From Geomicrobium halophilum (GTDB lineage: Bacteria; Bacillota; Bacilli; Bacillales; Marinococcaceae), in assembly GCF_014207655.1 (NCBI RefSeq), contig NZ_JACHHJ010000004.1, positions 62,001 to 126,000 on the forward strand: a stretch of DNA of 64,000 nt, given 5' to 3'. Of this stretch, positions 44,488 to 53,128 are shown piece after piece; position 1 is the stretch's first letter, and every line of letters starts with the position of its first letter. The translations under genes and the position numbers were made by a program. Below the pieces are notes generated by a model. It did no database searches. It was given only the letters and a program-made list of their open reading frames with translations, and was not told the DNA's origin.

Positions 44488-46626
44488 CTATTTTGCGGAA
44501 ACATTCAAGTTGTTATCACGAACGTTCACTACGAGTTCTTTGACTTCATCATTTGCGAGCATAACATCAGCGATGCCGTCTTCAACATATTCCTCAATGA
44601 CACGGCGTAGTGGACGCGCACCGAAAGTTGGATCGTAACCAAGATCGGCAATTTTCTGCTTCGCATCTCGTGTCACTTCAATCGTAAGGTCTTGTTCAGC
44701 TGCTGAATCACGTAGATCAGCCAACATAAGATCAACGATCGAGATAAGGTGTTCTCGTGAAAGTTCATTGAAGCGGACAATCCCATCGAAACGGTTCAGA
44801 AATTCTGGTTTAAAGTAATCGGTAAGGCCTTCAGTGGCGCTGGGTTCCTTCTCATCGGCACCAAACCCGACCGTCACTTTCTTTATTGAACTTCCTGCGT
44901 TGGACGTCATAATGAGTACTGTATCTTTAAAACTTACGGTACGACCTTGGCTATCAGTTAGACGGCCATCCTCCATAATCTGCAGGAACATGTGCTGCAC
45001 GTCAGGGTGTGCTTTTTCAATTTCGTCTAGCAAGATAATGCTGTAAGGTTTTCTCCGCACACGCTCGGTCAACTGACCAGCTTCCTCGTGTCCGACATAT
45101 CCAGGTGGTGAACCAATGAGCTTGGAAACTGTGTGTTTTTCCATATATTCACTCATGTCAAAACGAATCATCGCTTCACTATCACCGAACATCTCTTCTG
45201 CTAATGATTTTGATAGTTCAGTTTTACCAACACCTGTAGGTCCAATGAACAAGAATGAACCAATCGGTCTTGTTCCACGACGGAGTCCTGCGCGATTACG
45301 GCGAATGGATTTCGCGACTTTTTCTACGGCTGTTTCTTGCCCAATCACCTGGTTCTTCAAGCGTTCCGGCAAGTCGCGCATTTTTTGTTGTTCGTCTTTC
45401 TGTAGACGGCGAACCGGAATACCTGTTTTTGCCTCGACAAGAGATTGAATACGGGCAACGTCAACAGTGTTTTCCAATTTATTTTCTGATTGAGCCTTTT
45501 GCTGTTTTTCCTGTAATTGCAGCTCTTCAGTCCGAAGCTTGGCAGCACGTTCGTAATCTTCGTGACTTGTGGCTTCTTCTTTTTCGGTTTTTATTTCTTC
45601 AAGCCGTTGATTGATTTTATTATCACTTTGATCACTAACGATTAAATTCACTTTCGAACCGGATTCGTCCATAAGGTCGATCGCCTTATCCGGTAAGAAG
45701 CGGTCTTGAATATAGCGATCCGAGAGGTTAATGCAAGCTTCAATGGCTTCATCGGTATAGCTGACTTCGTGATACTGTTCATAGTTGGCACGAAGGCCTT
45801 CAAGAATTTTCTTCGCATCAGCCAATGTAGGCTCATCTACCATGACTGGTTGGAAACGGCGTTCAAGAGCCGCATCTTTTTCGATTTTACGATACTCCGC
45901 AAGTGTGGTAGCACCAATCAATTGAACTTCACCGCGGGCAAGGGCTGGTTTCATAATATTTCCAGCATCTGCTGAGCCTTCAGCTGATCCTGCACCCACG
46001 AGTTGGTGTACCTCATCAACGAAAATAATAACATCGTCACGCTCTTGCAGTTCTCCGATTAATTGCTTCATTCGTTCCTCAAATTGACCACGGACACCTG
46101 TGTTCGCTACAAGTGAAGACACATCAAGCAAATAAATCTGTTTGTTTCTCAATTTATTTGGTACTTGACCTTGAATGATACGGAGTGCCAAACCTTCAGC
46201 AATAGCAGTCTTACCGACACCTGGTTCACCGATTAAAACAGGATTATTTTTGTTCCTGCGGTTTAACGTTTCTATCACACGTTCAACTTCAGCATCACGG
46301 CCAATGACCGGGTCGATTTCACCATTGTGAGCACCATCCGTTAAGTTTTTACCAAGCTCTTCAAGTAAGCTTCCGCCTTGATTTGCTGCCCCTTGTTGTT
46401 GAGCTTGTTCATCCATGTTCGCATGACCTTGTTGACCCATCATATTCATCATATGATCAAATTGGGAACCTTGACCTTGTCCATGATGGCCGGAAGGCTG
46501 CCCCATTTGCTGACGAATTTGCCGATAGCAGTTTTCGCATAGGTGCATTTGTCGTTGTTGTCCGTTTAAATTGATTCTCATTTGAATACGCGCTTCATTT
46601 TGTTGACAATGATCGCATCTCATCAT
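44488..46626 (-). CDS. clpE: ATP-dependent Clp protease ATPase subunit ClpE
   Basis: A 712-residue Hsp100 AAA+ unfoldase that feeds ClpP. The N-terminal zinc finger ([10 protein letters not shown], then [10 protein letters not shown]) identifies ClpE rather than ClpC. A Gln-rich linker precedes two AAA+ modules: Walker [14 protein letters not shown] with DEVHQLVG, then [13 protein letters not shown] with [15 protein letters not shown]-like middle region ([19 protein letters not shown]) separates them. The start is the first ATG of an ATGATG pair, 9 nt after AAGGAGG. CtsR boxes and two promoters upstream indicate heat and protein-stress control. Confidence 0.95.
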   Translation of the reverse strand: MMRCDHCQQNEARIQMRINLNGQQRQMHLCENCYRQIRQQMGQPSGHHGQGQGSQFDHMMNMMGQQGHANMDEQAQQQGAANQGGSLLEELGKNLTDGAHNGEIDPVIGRDAEVERVIETLNRRNKNNPVLIGEPGVGKTAIAEGLALRIIQGQVPNKLRNKQIYLLDVSSLVANTGVRGQFEERMKQLIGELQERDDVIIFVDEVHQLVGAGSAEGSADAGNIMKPALARGEVQLIGATTLAEYRKIEKDAALERRFQPVMVDEPTLADAKKILEGLRANYEQYHEVSYTDEAIEACINLSDRYIQDRFLPDKAIDLMDESGSKVNLIVSDQSDNKINQRLEEIKTEKEEATSHEDYERAAKLRTEELQLQEKQQKAQSENKLENTVDVARIQSLVEAKTGIPVRRLQKDEQQKMRDLPERLKNQVIGQETAVEKVAKSIRRNRAGLRRGTRPIGSFLFIGPTGVGKTELSKSLAEEMFGDSEAMIRFDMSEYMEKHTVSKLIGSPPGYVGHEEAGQLTERVRRKPYSIILLDEIEKAHPDVQHMFLQIMEDGRLTDSQGRTVSFKDTVLIMTSNAGSSIKKVTVGFGADEKEPSATEGLTDYFKPEFLNRFDGIVRFNELSREHLISIVDLMLADLRDSAAEQDLTIEVTRDAKQKIADLGYDPTFGARPLRRVIEEYVEDGIADVMLANDEVKELVVNVRDNNLNVSAK

Positions 46627-46683
46627 AAATGTCATCCTCCTTATTCGTTGTTTGTTCCTATATTGTTGTTTGTTATTTTTGAC

Positions 46684-46700
46684 TTTGACTATTTTTGACC
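46684..46700 (-). promoter_or_regulatory. CtsR operator 1 (clpE leader)
   Basis: The minus strand reads GGTCAAAAATAGTCAAA, a match to the CtsR heptad repeat RGTCAAA-N3-RGTCAAA with no mismatch. It lies between promoter P1 and the clpE ribosome site. Confidence 0.85.
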
Positions 46701-46715
46701 TTTTGCTTAATTCCT

Positions 46716-46744
46716 ATTATAGTTTCTCGACCTTAGACTTTCAA
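46716..46744 (-). promoter_or_regulatory. clpE promoter P1
   Basis: Minus-strand TTGAAA (46739-46744), 17-bp spacer, TATAAT (46716-46721). The spacer has a decayed CtsR-like sequence (AGTCTAAGGTCG) at the place where P2 has a perfect box. Confidence 0.8.
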
Positions 46745-46770
46745 GGGAAAAGCTTATCTTTATCGTTGAC

Positions 46771-46787
46771 CTTGACTATATTTAACC
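46771..46787 (-). promoter_or_regulatory. CtsR-like operator 2
   Basis: The minus strand reads GGTTAAATATAGTCAAG, two mismatches from the CtsR consensus. Its distance to P2 matches that of operator 1 to P1, consistent with a tandem duplication. Confidence 0.6.
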
Positions 46788-46799
46788 TTTGTTAACTCT

Positions 46800-46828
46800 A
46801 TTATAGTTTGACCTTCTTTGACTTTCAA
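46800..46828 (-). promoter_or_regulatory. clpE promoter P2 with embedded CtsR operator 3
   Basis: Minus-strand TTGAAA (46823-46828), 17-bp spacer and TATAAT (46800-46805). The perfect CtsR box AGTCAAAGAAGGTCAAA (46807-46823) fills the spacer, so CtsR binding would exclude RNA polymerase. Confidence 0.85.
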
Positions 46829-47003
46829 GGGTTTTTTTAAATTTTTTTCTTATCCTTGCTATAACATGCCATTCCCAAGTTTCTGGCATAAAAAAACCTA
46901 AAATTCCCCCGAAGAAACACATATCCATGAGAGGAGTTTTGAATTATTTTCCTCTGTACGAACGCTATTCTAGCTTTTTAGTATTTCCCTGGAAATATAT
47001 AAT

Positions 47004-47114
47004 GGGACTATCCCAAAAGCCCTTTTAAAAAAACAATCCCGCACCACTTTTACAGTGATACGGGATTATTCTTTGGGATTAAGCCAACTGTTTATGCCTT
47101 TTGGGATAACTCTC
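47004..47114. mobile_element. MITE with GGGACTATCCCAAAAGC ends
   Basis: A 111-bp element with terminal inverted repeats: GGGACTATCCCAAAAGCC at the left, and GCCTTTTGGGATAACTCT at the right. An internal hairpin (47036-47067) contains CACTTTTACAGTGATACGGG. Such ends recall IS1182/IS4-type transposon termini seen in Firmicutes. A fragment of the same family lies at 5385-5461. It abuts the ectD stop codon. Confidence 0.7.
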
Positions 47115-47117
47115 TCA

Positions 47118-48056
47118 TTATTTGGCTCCTGCTTTTTCCTTAAATGTCTTCTGTGGTTCCAACGGTTTGATATTTTCACGATTGGCGAGAAACTCAGGAC
47201 GTGGTTTTGCGTTACCATAAGGTTCCACGAGTTGATTTTCGATGGAATTATATACGAAGAACGCATTACTTCTAGGTAAAGGTGAGATGTTTCCGGCTGA
47301 ACCGTGCATTGTATTGCTTTCGAAAAACAACACCATTCCTTTCTTGCCGGTAGCCGTATCAATTTGTTTTCCTGCTTTTTCGAATAGTTTCGTTAAGTTT
47401 TCCGCATCCGGTACACCAAGCTCTTGTTTTTGCAAGGATTGTTCATAATTGGCATCCGGTGTTTCACCTGGGCAGGAAACATACCATTTATGTGAGCCTG
47501 GAATCAACATTAAGGGGCCATTATATTCATAATTATCCGTTAATATAATGGAGCAGCTTACCGCTCTTGGCTTCGGCATCCCGTCTTCAACATGCCATGT
47601 TTCGAAATCGGAGTGCCAATAGAATTCTTTGCCACTAAATCCAGGCTTAAAATTGATCCGCGATTGGGTAATATACACTTCACTTCCGAGCAATTGTTGA
47701 GCAGCTTTAACAAGATGCTCATTGGATGCAAGCCGGCTAAAGAAATCATTGTTCTTGTGAACTTCGAAGATGGAACGAACTTCTTCACTTTCCGGTTCAA
47801 GAACGACCGTATCAGATTTCTTACCTTTTTCCTTCGCTAACGTATCATTAAGTTGATCGGTCATAATGTTGACTTCTTCGTCGCTAAAAACATCATCTAG
47901 CATTAGAAAACCATTATCCTCATAAGAATCAAGATCCTTTGTAGATAACGGACCTTCCATCTTTCCACGATTGTAAATAACTGGATCCTTACGCTCTATT
48001 AATTCAGCATCATTTCCTAATCTTGAAGGATACAAATCGTTCCGCAACTTGAACAC
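47118..48056 (-). CDS. ectD: Ectoine hydroxylase
   Basis: A 312-residue Fe(II)/2-oxoglutarate dioxygenase of the PhyH family, converting ectoine to 5-hydroxyectoine. The iron ligands are visible: His148 and Asp150 in YWHSDFETWH and His251 in SNTMHGSAGN. RINFKPGFSGKEFYWHSD is the EctD signature, and the GSHKWYVSCPGETP and NAFFVYNS segments are also typical. ATG follows AAGGAG. The ectABC synthesis genes are not in this window, so ectD is a separate unit, as in many Bacilli. The ehu importer at the window start fits the same osmolyte physiology. Confidence 0.93.
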   Translation of the reverse strand: MFKLRNDLYPSRLGNDAELIERKDPVIYNRGKMEGPLSTKDLDSYEDNGFLMLDDVFSDEEVNIMTDQLNDTLAKEKGKKSDTVVLEPESEEVRSIFEVHKNNDFFSRLASNEHLVKAAQQLLGSEVYITQSRINFKPGFSGKEFYWHSDFETWHVEDGMPKPRAVSCSIILTDNYEYNGPLMLIPGSHKWYVSCPGETPDANYEQSLQKQELGVPDAENLTKLFEKAGKQIDTATGKKGMVLFFESNTMHGSAGNISPLPRSNAFFVYNSIENQLVEPYGNAKPRPEFLANRENIKPLEPQKTFKEKAGAK

Positions 48057-48250
48057 TCCTTATATTCAGAATTTGATGTCTACACTCCCCACTTTACCTG
48101 TTAATAAATTCACAAGCAAACGATTATTTGGTGCTTTTTTCATCCTCACACCTTCTGTGATTTAATCACGATTTATGTATAAATTTTGAGATCATGAATC
48201 CTCACTGTATCTTTTTCATTCACCAATTTTCTTATAAATACAAAAAAAGT

Positions 48251-48279
48251 GTTTAAAAACGCCAAGATTTTGGTATAAT
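48251..48279 (+). promoter_or_regulatory. Extended -10 promoter of the small membrane protein gene
   Basis: TATAAT at 48274-48279 is preceded by TGG (extended -10). The -35 region at 48251-48256 (GTTTAA) is poor. Confidence 0.5.
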
Positions 48280-48338
48280 AAAAATGTGAATAATTCATGA
48301 CAAAAAAGGAAGCGCTTACCTTTTAGGAGATGATAAGT

Positions 48339-48602
48339 ATGGGAGTCTTCTTTTTATATTTATTCATTGCCAGCGCTACACCGATCTTTATGTGGATCGA
48401 AAAGCGTTGGTTAGCGGTTGCTAGCCTGCCACTCTTATTCGTAATGTGGATTATGTCTGGATTTTATGTGATGGATATGCTAACACCAATGACGCATACC
48501 ATCTTCATGATTATCACTACGTTTAATGTACTCGTCGCCCACGTCGCTGCGTTTCTCCTTTATATAAGACCTGAATGGTGGAAACGGTACGCGGCCGGCT
48601 AA
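48339..48602 (+). CDS. Small three-helix membrane protein
   Basis: An 87-residue hydrophobic protein: helices at ~2-18 (FFLYLFIASATPIFMWI), ~25-45 (WLAVASLPLLFVMWIMSGFY) and ~52-78, with a short basic end RPEWWKRYAAG. The ATG 48339 is 9 nt after AGGAG; ATG 48330 touches the ribosome site. It is convergent with the qox operon. Not recognised; a respiratory accessory role is only a guess from location. Confidence 0.7.
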   Translation: MGVFFLYLFIASATPIFMWIEKRWLAVASLPLLFVMWIMSGFYVMDMLTPMTHTIFMIITTFNVLVAHVAAFLLYIRPEWWKRYAAG

Positions 48603-48615
48603 ATGAACGTGAAAT

Positions 48616-48648
48616 GGGGCCTCAATTTGCTGAGGCCCTGTTTTTTTA
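48616..48648 (+). terminator. Intrinsic terminator
   Basis: GGGGCCTCA and TGAGGCCCT form the stem with a run of seven T, shared by convergent genes on both sides. Confidence 0.85.
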
Positions 48649-48651
48649 TTT

Positions 48652-48981
48652 CTACATATGGTGATCAAGATGGATGCCGAACTCCATGACCCAGTACGAT
48701 CCAAGGGCGATAATGATAGCGACAAACGCCGAAAACAGAATATGCCCGACTTGAATTCTTCCACTTCCGCTTTCTGCCATATGCATGAACATCAAAAGTT
48801 GTAAGCCGGCCTGGACGAAAGCAAGTGAAAATATGAGAATGACGATCGTACGCACGCTAAAGGCGGAGAAAAAAGCAATCCATAATGCCACTAACGTTAG
48901 AACAATAGACGTAAGGAATCCAACGACGTGCTTCCAAGGAAAATGTCTTTCTTTTTGTGAAAGCGTTTCGTTATTGTTCAT
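48652..48981 (-). CDS. qoxD: Cytochrome aa3 quinol oxidase subunit IV
   Basis: A 109-residue protein with three membrane helices (~20-40, ~45-68 and ~78-100). FPWKHVVGFLTSIVLTLVALW and QLLMFMHMAESG match the subunit IV family of haem-copper quinol oxidases. The ATG overlaps the qoxC stop by 4 nt. An in-frame extension to 49134 lies entirely inside qoxC and is rejected. Last gene of qoxABCD. It stabilises the complex. Confidence 0.9.
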   Translation of the reverse strand: MNNNETLSQKERHFPWKHVVGFLTSIVLTLVALWIAFFSAFSVRTIVILIFSLAFVQAGLQLLMFMHMAESGSGRIQVGHILFSAFVAIIIALGSYWVMEFGIHLDHHM

Positions 48982-49619
48982 GCTATCACCAGCCTTAACA
49001 AGTATACCCCTGTGAAAATAAACACCCAAATGACGTCGAGGAAATGCCAATATAGACTTGCGATAAACATTTTGTTTGCCGTGGCTGGAATTAAACCTCT
49101 TTGTTTCACCTGGATAATAATTAATATGAACCAAGCGATTCCGAGTGCCACGTGTAAACCGTGAGTTCCAAGTAAAACGAAAAACGCAGACCAGAATGCG
49201 CTGGATTCAAGTGTGGCACCTTCCTGTACAAAGTGAACAAATTCATAGATCTCAAAGCCCAGAAATCCAAGCCCAAGTAATAGGGTGACCCCCACCCAAA
49301 TCATCATCCGTCTGGGGTAACCTAATCGCATTTCGTGGATAGCAAGCCCAGACGTAAAACTACTCGTGAGCAGCAGGAAGGTCATTGTTAATACCAAACC
49401 CATGTTAAAGACGTCCTCAGGCATGACCCCTGATGCCGTACGATGGATGAGAACAAAGTATGTCCCAAAAAGCGTCGCAAAAAGGGCGATTTCCGCACCA
49501 AGGAACATCCAGAAACCGAGGATGTTATATCGGCCGGTCTCTGTTTGGTATTCAAGGGGGGTCTCTTTATCTGGAAATTCCTCCCTTTCTTGAGGATCGA
49601 TTTTCCTATCAATATCCAT
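48978..49619 (-). CDS. qoxC: Cytochrome aa3 quinol oxidase subunit III
   Basis: A 213-residue, five-helix subunit III. Family landmarks are [25 protein letters not shown] near residue 35 (shown in part), [22 protein letters not shown] and the C-terminal [18 protein letters not shown]. The gene overlaps both qoxB (11 nt) and qoxD (4 nt). It supports the catalytic subunit, probably proton entry. Confidence 0.92.
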   Translation of the reverse strand: MDIDRKIDPQEREEFPDKETPLEYQTETGRYNILGFWMFLGAEIALFATLFGTYFVLIHRTASGVMPEDVFNMGLVLTMTFLLLTSSFTSGLAIHEMRLGYPRRMMIWVGVTLLLGLGFLGFEIYEFVHFVQEGATLESSAFWSAFFVLLGTHGLHVALGIAWFILIIIQVKQRGLIPATANKMFIASLYWHFLDVIWVFIFTGVYLLRLVIA

Positions 49620-51576
49620 TCATGTGACCCTCCTTGATCTTTTCTTCCGTTTCTCTTACTTCTTCTGCAGGAATATGATGGCCATCATCACGTGAAAATG
49701 AACGCTGAATCATACAAGCAAAAATACCGATGGTTCCGATGATTGCGATGGTCCACCAATGAAACACAAGGCCAAATCCGGCAACGAACATGAACGATGA
49801 CATAATAAACGGGTTCCCTGAGTTGTTTGGCATGTGGATCTCGTGATATTCATCGATATCATTGGGATCCACCCCTTTTTGTTTCATTTCCCAAAAGGCA
49901 TCCTGACTTTCCACCTCAGGCAAGCGGGCAAAATTGTAATGAGGAGGTACTGCTGACGCAGTCGCCCACTCAAGGGTTCGGCCCACACCCCAAGGATCAC
50001 CGGTCGTTTCCCTTTTCTCATAACGGTAACTGTAATAAACGCTATAAATGAGAATCACGAAGGCAAAGCCCATCATAAATGCCCCAACCGTCGACAAGAA
50101 ATTTAAGCTAAACCAGCCATCTTCCGGGAAGTACGTATAGATCCGACGCGGCATTCCATCCAACCCCAGAAAATATTGGGGGAAGAAACAAATATTAAAT
50201 CCAATCATAAAGATCCAGAAAACCCAGCGGCCGATCCGCTCATTGAGCTTATGTCCGAACATTTTCGGATACCAGTAGATAAAACCGGCAAAACAGCCGA
50301 ACACGGTACCGGCAATCAGTACATAATGAAAGTGAGAGACAAGGAAATACGTATTGTGATACTGGTAGTCTGCTGCTGCCATGGCAAGCATAACACCGGT
50401 AACTCCACCAATCGTAAAATTCGGGATGAACCCAAGTGCCCAAATCATCGGCACTGAAAAGCGTATTCGTCCTTTATATAAGGTGGACAGCCAGTTAAAG
50501 ATTTTGATCCCTGTCGGTACCGCAATCAGCATCGTTGTCACCGAGAAGAACGAGTTTACTGTCGCTCCTGCGCCCATCGTAAAGAAGTGGTGTACCCAAA
50601 CAAGGAAGCTCAATCCAGAAATGAGTGCAACGGCAATAACCATTGTTGTATACCCAAACAATCGTTTTCGGGAGAAAGCAGAAATAATTTCCGAAAAGAT
50701 CCCGAACACGGGCAAGATCACAATATAAACTTCCGGATGCCCCCAGAGCCAGAAAAGGTTGGCCCACATCATGGGCATTCCGCCGTCCTGAAGCGTGAAG
50801 AACGCCGTTCCCCACAGACGGTCAAACGTCTGCATAGCGAGTGCTACCGTTAAAATTGGAAAAGCACCGATGATAATTAGAGATGTAATGAGGGAGGTCC
50901 AAGTAAACATCGGCATCCTCATCAACTTCATGCCTTTTGTGCGCATCTTCAAGATCGTAACAATCAAATTAATTCCTGTCGCTAATGTACCAATCCCAGA
51001 AATCTGTATCCCAAGTAAGTAAAAGTTCTGCCCCGGTCCTGGACTCAAATCATTGGATGCGAGCGGCATATAAGCCGACCAACTTGCATCAGGAGCTCCC
51101 CCGATTACAAAGGAGACATTAAAAAGCATCGCTCCCATAAAGAATGTCCAAAAGCTCAAGTTATTTAAAAAAGGGAACGCAACATCACGGGCGCCAATCT
51201 GCAAAGGAACAGCAACGTTCATAAGACCGATCAAAAATGGCATCGCCATGAAAAGAATCATGATCGTTCCATGCGTCGTAAATATCTCATTATAATGTTG
51301 CGCGTCCAAAAACGGCATATTCGGTGCCGCTAATTGTGTCCGCATCATAAGGGCATCCACCCCCGCGCGGAACATCATCAGAAGGGCCGCAATAATGTAG
51401 AGAATACCAATTCGTTTGTGGTCCACCGATGTGATCCACTCATTCCAGAGCCATTTCCACTTTTTAAAATATGTCAATACAAATATAATCGCAACCGTTG
51501 TAAAAAGTATCGAAATTTGTCCAGCGAGGATAAAAGGATCCCCGGTAACAATAAATTCATCCCATGTTAAATCCAA
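49609..51576 (-). CDS. qoxB: Cytochrome aa3 quinol oxidase subunit I
   Basis: The 655-residue catalytic haem-copper subunit that reduces oxygen to water and pumps protons. Ligands are visible: His102 (HGTIMI, low-spin haem), His280 with cross-linked Tyr284 ([12 protein letters not shown]), His329-His330 (CuB), and His415/His417 (SHFHYV). The N-terminal extension before [10 protein letters not shown] and the long C-terminus are normal for quinol oxidases. It follows qoxA by 101 bp. ATG lies after GGGGGTCC. Confidence 0.95.
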   Translation of the reverse strand: MDLTWDEFIVTGDPFILAGQISILFTTVAIIFVLTYFKKWKWLWNEWITSVDHKRIGILYIIAALLMMFRAGVDALMMRTQLAAPNMPFLDAQHYNEIFTTHGTIMILFMAMPFLIGLMNVAVPLQIGARDVAFPFLNNLSFWTFFMGAMLFNVSFVIGGAPDASWSAYMPLASNDLSPGPGQNFYLLGIQISGIGTLATGINLIVTILKMRTKGMKLMRMPMFTWTSLITSLIIIGAFPILTVALAMQTFDRLWGTAFFTLQDGGMPMMWANLFWLWGHPEVYIVILPVFGIFSEIISAFSRKRLFGYTTMVIAVALISGLSFLVWVHHFFTMGAGATVNSFFSVTTMLIAVPTGIKIFNWLSTLYKGRIRFSVPMIWALGFIPNFTIGGVTGVMLAMAAADYQYHNTYFLVSHFHYVLIAGTVFGCFAGFIYWYPKMFGHKLNERIGRWVFWIFMIGFNICFFPQYFLGLDGMPRRIYTYFPEDGWFSLNFLSTVGAFMMGFAFVILIYSVYYSYRYEKRETTGDPWGVGRTLEWATASAVPPHYNFARLPEVESQDAFWEMKQKGVDPNDIDEYHEIHMPNNSGNPFIMSSFMFVAGFGLVFHWWTIAIIGTIGIFACMIQRSFSRDDGHHIPAEEVRETEEKIKEGHMNGY

Positions 51577-51677
51577 GTAATGGACCCCCTTTGCGGTTCA
51601 ATGTACGTATCATTAAGAGGAATTGTTGGTCCAAGCTTCCGGCACGAACGCCATCTGCTCTATTTTTCATCAGCTCA

Positions 51678-52670
51678 TTAGTGATGTTCGTGAGGGTCAC
51701 TCGCTTCAACAGGCTCAGTGTCTTCTGTTTCTGTAGAACCCACCTCGGCATCTTCAACAATATCAATATCCAGATCAAGGTCATGCTCTTCGTGAGGGGA
51801 ATGTGGATTGACAGGAACATACCCTTGCTCCGCCCGCGCTTCTAAGGCATACTCTGCATCCATCGCATGATCTACCCAATCCAGATGTGTCGATGAAAAG
51901 GTGTATTCACCAACGTGACCCGGGACCATAAACTGATCATACGTTTCTTGCGTAAGCTCAGGGGCCTCTTCCTGGACCTCTGTTACCCATTCTTCAAACT
52001 CCGGTTTTTCAATGGCGTTAACATCAAAAGTCATTTCTGCAAAACCTTCACCGGTAAAATTCGCATTACGGCCATCATACGTCCCTTCTTCCCGGGCTTG
52101 AAGATACAATTCCGTCTGCATCCCTGCCATGTTGTATCTTTGACCTCCAAGTTGCGGAACCCAAAACGATGCCATGGAATCAGCTGATGTTAATTTAAAT
52201 AAAACCGGACGTTCCACCGGAATGTTTAAATAGTTGATAGTTTCAATGTCCTCTTCCGGATAACTAAAAATCCACTTCCAATTGACAGAAGTTGCATGGA
52301 CCACAAGAGGATCCTCATCAGATTCAGTCTCTGGAACTTCCTCAAGGTTATAAATGGTATACACCGTAGGAACAGAAAGGACCGTAACAATGATAATCGG
52401 AATTATCGTCCATATAATTTCCAACTTATGATTTCCATCCGCATCTGGCGTATATTCTTTATGCTCATTCGTTTCACGGTACTTCACTATAAAAACGGTT
52501 AATAGAATAAATACAACGAGAACGATAAGTAACATGAAAATGATAGAAAGAACAATTAAGTCACGTTGCTGCTCCCCCACCGCTCCCTGTGGATCAAGAA
52601 CCGTCAAGTTACAACCGCTAAGAAGCATAACCACGAGTAAACTTCCAACTATATGTAAAACTCGCTTCAC
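51678..52670 (-). CDS. qoxA: Quinol oxidase subunit II, with acidic C-terminal tail
   Basis: A 330-residue lipoprotein: lipobox LSGC (Cys20), two membrane helices (~38-62 and ~88-108), then an outside cupredoxin-like domain (VHATSVNWKWIFSYPEED, LTSADSMASFWVPQLGGQRYNM). The CuA ligands of cytochrome c oxidases are absent, which marks it as a quinol-using enzyme. The last ~45 residues form a tail rich in Asp, Glu and His (DLDLDIDIVEDAEVG, ending DPHEHH), beyond the conserved domain. First gene of qoxABCD; ATG follows GGATATC with weak ribosome site. Confidence 0.92.
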   Translation of the reverse strand: MKRVLHIVGSLLVVMLLSGCNLTVLDPQGAVGEQQRDLIVLSIIFMLLIVLVVFILLTVFIVKYRETNEHKEYTPDADGNHKLEIIWTIIPIIIVTVLSVPTVYTIYNLEEVPETESDEDPLVVHATSVNWKWIFSYPEEDIETINYLNIPVERPVLFKLTSADSMASFWVPQLGGQRYNMAGMQTELYLQAREEGTYDGRNANFTGEGFAEMTFDVNAIEKPEFEEWVTEVQEEAPELTQETYDQFMVPGHVGEYTFSSTHLDWVDHAMDAEYALEARAEQGYVPVNPHSPHEEHDLDLDIDIVEDAEVGSTETEDTEPVEASDPHEHH

Positions 52671-52950
52671 GATATCCCTGCTTTCATCAATCTTATGTAT
52701 CCTTATAAAACATGATCCCCGAAGAGCCTTTCGTAGATTTCAAGGAAATACTACCATTATGGTACCAAATAATAATGAAGTTTAAATACATTATTTTAAA
52801 ATGTAGCCATATAGACAAAGATTTGTCGTGAATTCCTCACATTTCACATTTACCAACCCTCAAGATTTTATAGTAACCAATTTTTTTGGAGTATATCCAC
52901 AACTAGACCGGAGATCTATGATTTCGAACCGTTCCGCTTAATGATCCGTT

Positions 52951-53059
52951 CGTGAATTCCAGGAGTGGAACGCCGTATTTATTCACCTGTGCGCCGAATT
53001 CCAGGGGCGGGACGCCGAATTATTCATCTGGGCGCCGAATGATCTGCCCCGTTGCTGAA
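52951..53059. repeat. GCCGAAT-core array, 20-21 bp pitch (about 6 copies)
   Basis: Cores start at 52951 (CGTGAATT), 52971 (CGCCGTAT), 52992, 53013, 53033 (all CGCCGAAT) and 53053 (TGCTGAAT), giving steps of 20, 21, 21, 20 and 20 bp. The upstream part of this gap (52671-52950) shows no feature I can support. Confidence 0.7.
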
Positions 53060-53092
53060 TTTCAGGGCACGTCTGCTTCATCCCTGACCGCA

Positions 53093-53123
53093 CAAAAAAA
53101 AAACGCCCCTTAAGAGGCGTTTG
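53093..53123 (-). terminator. Terminator of the helicase gene
   Basis: On the minus strand AAACGCCTC TTAA GGGGCGTTT is followed by a run of about ten T. Confidence 0.92.
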
Positions 53124-53128
53124 TAACA

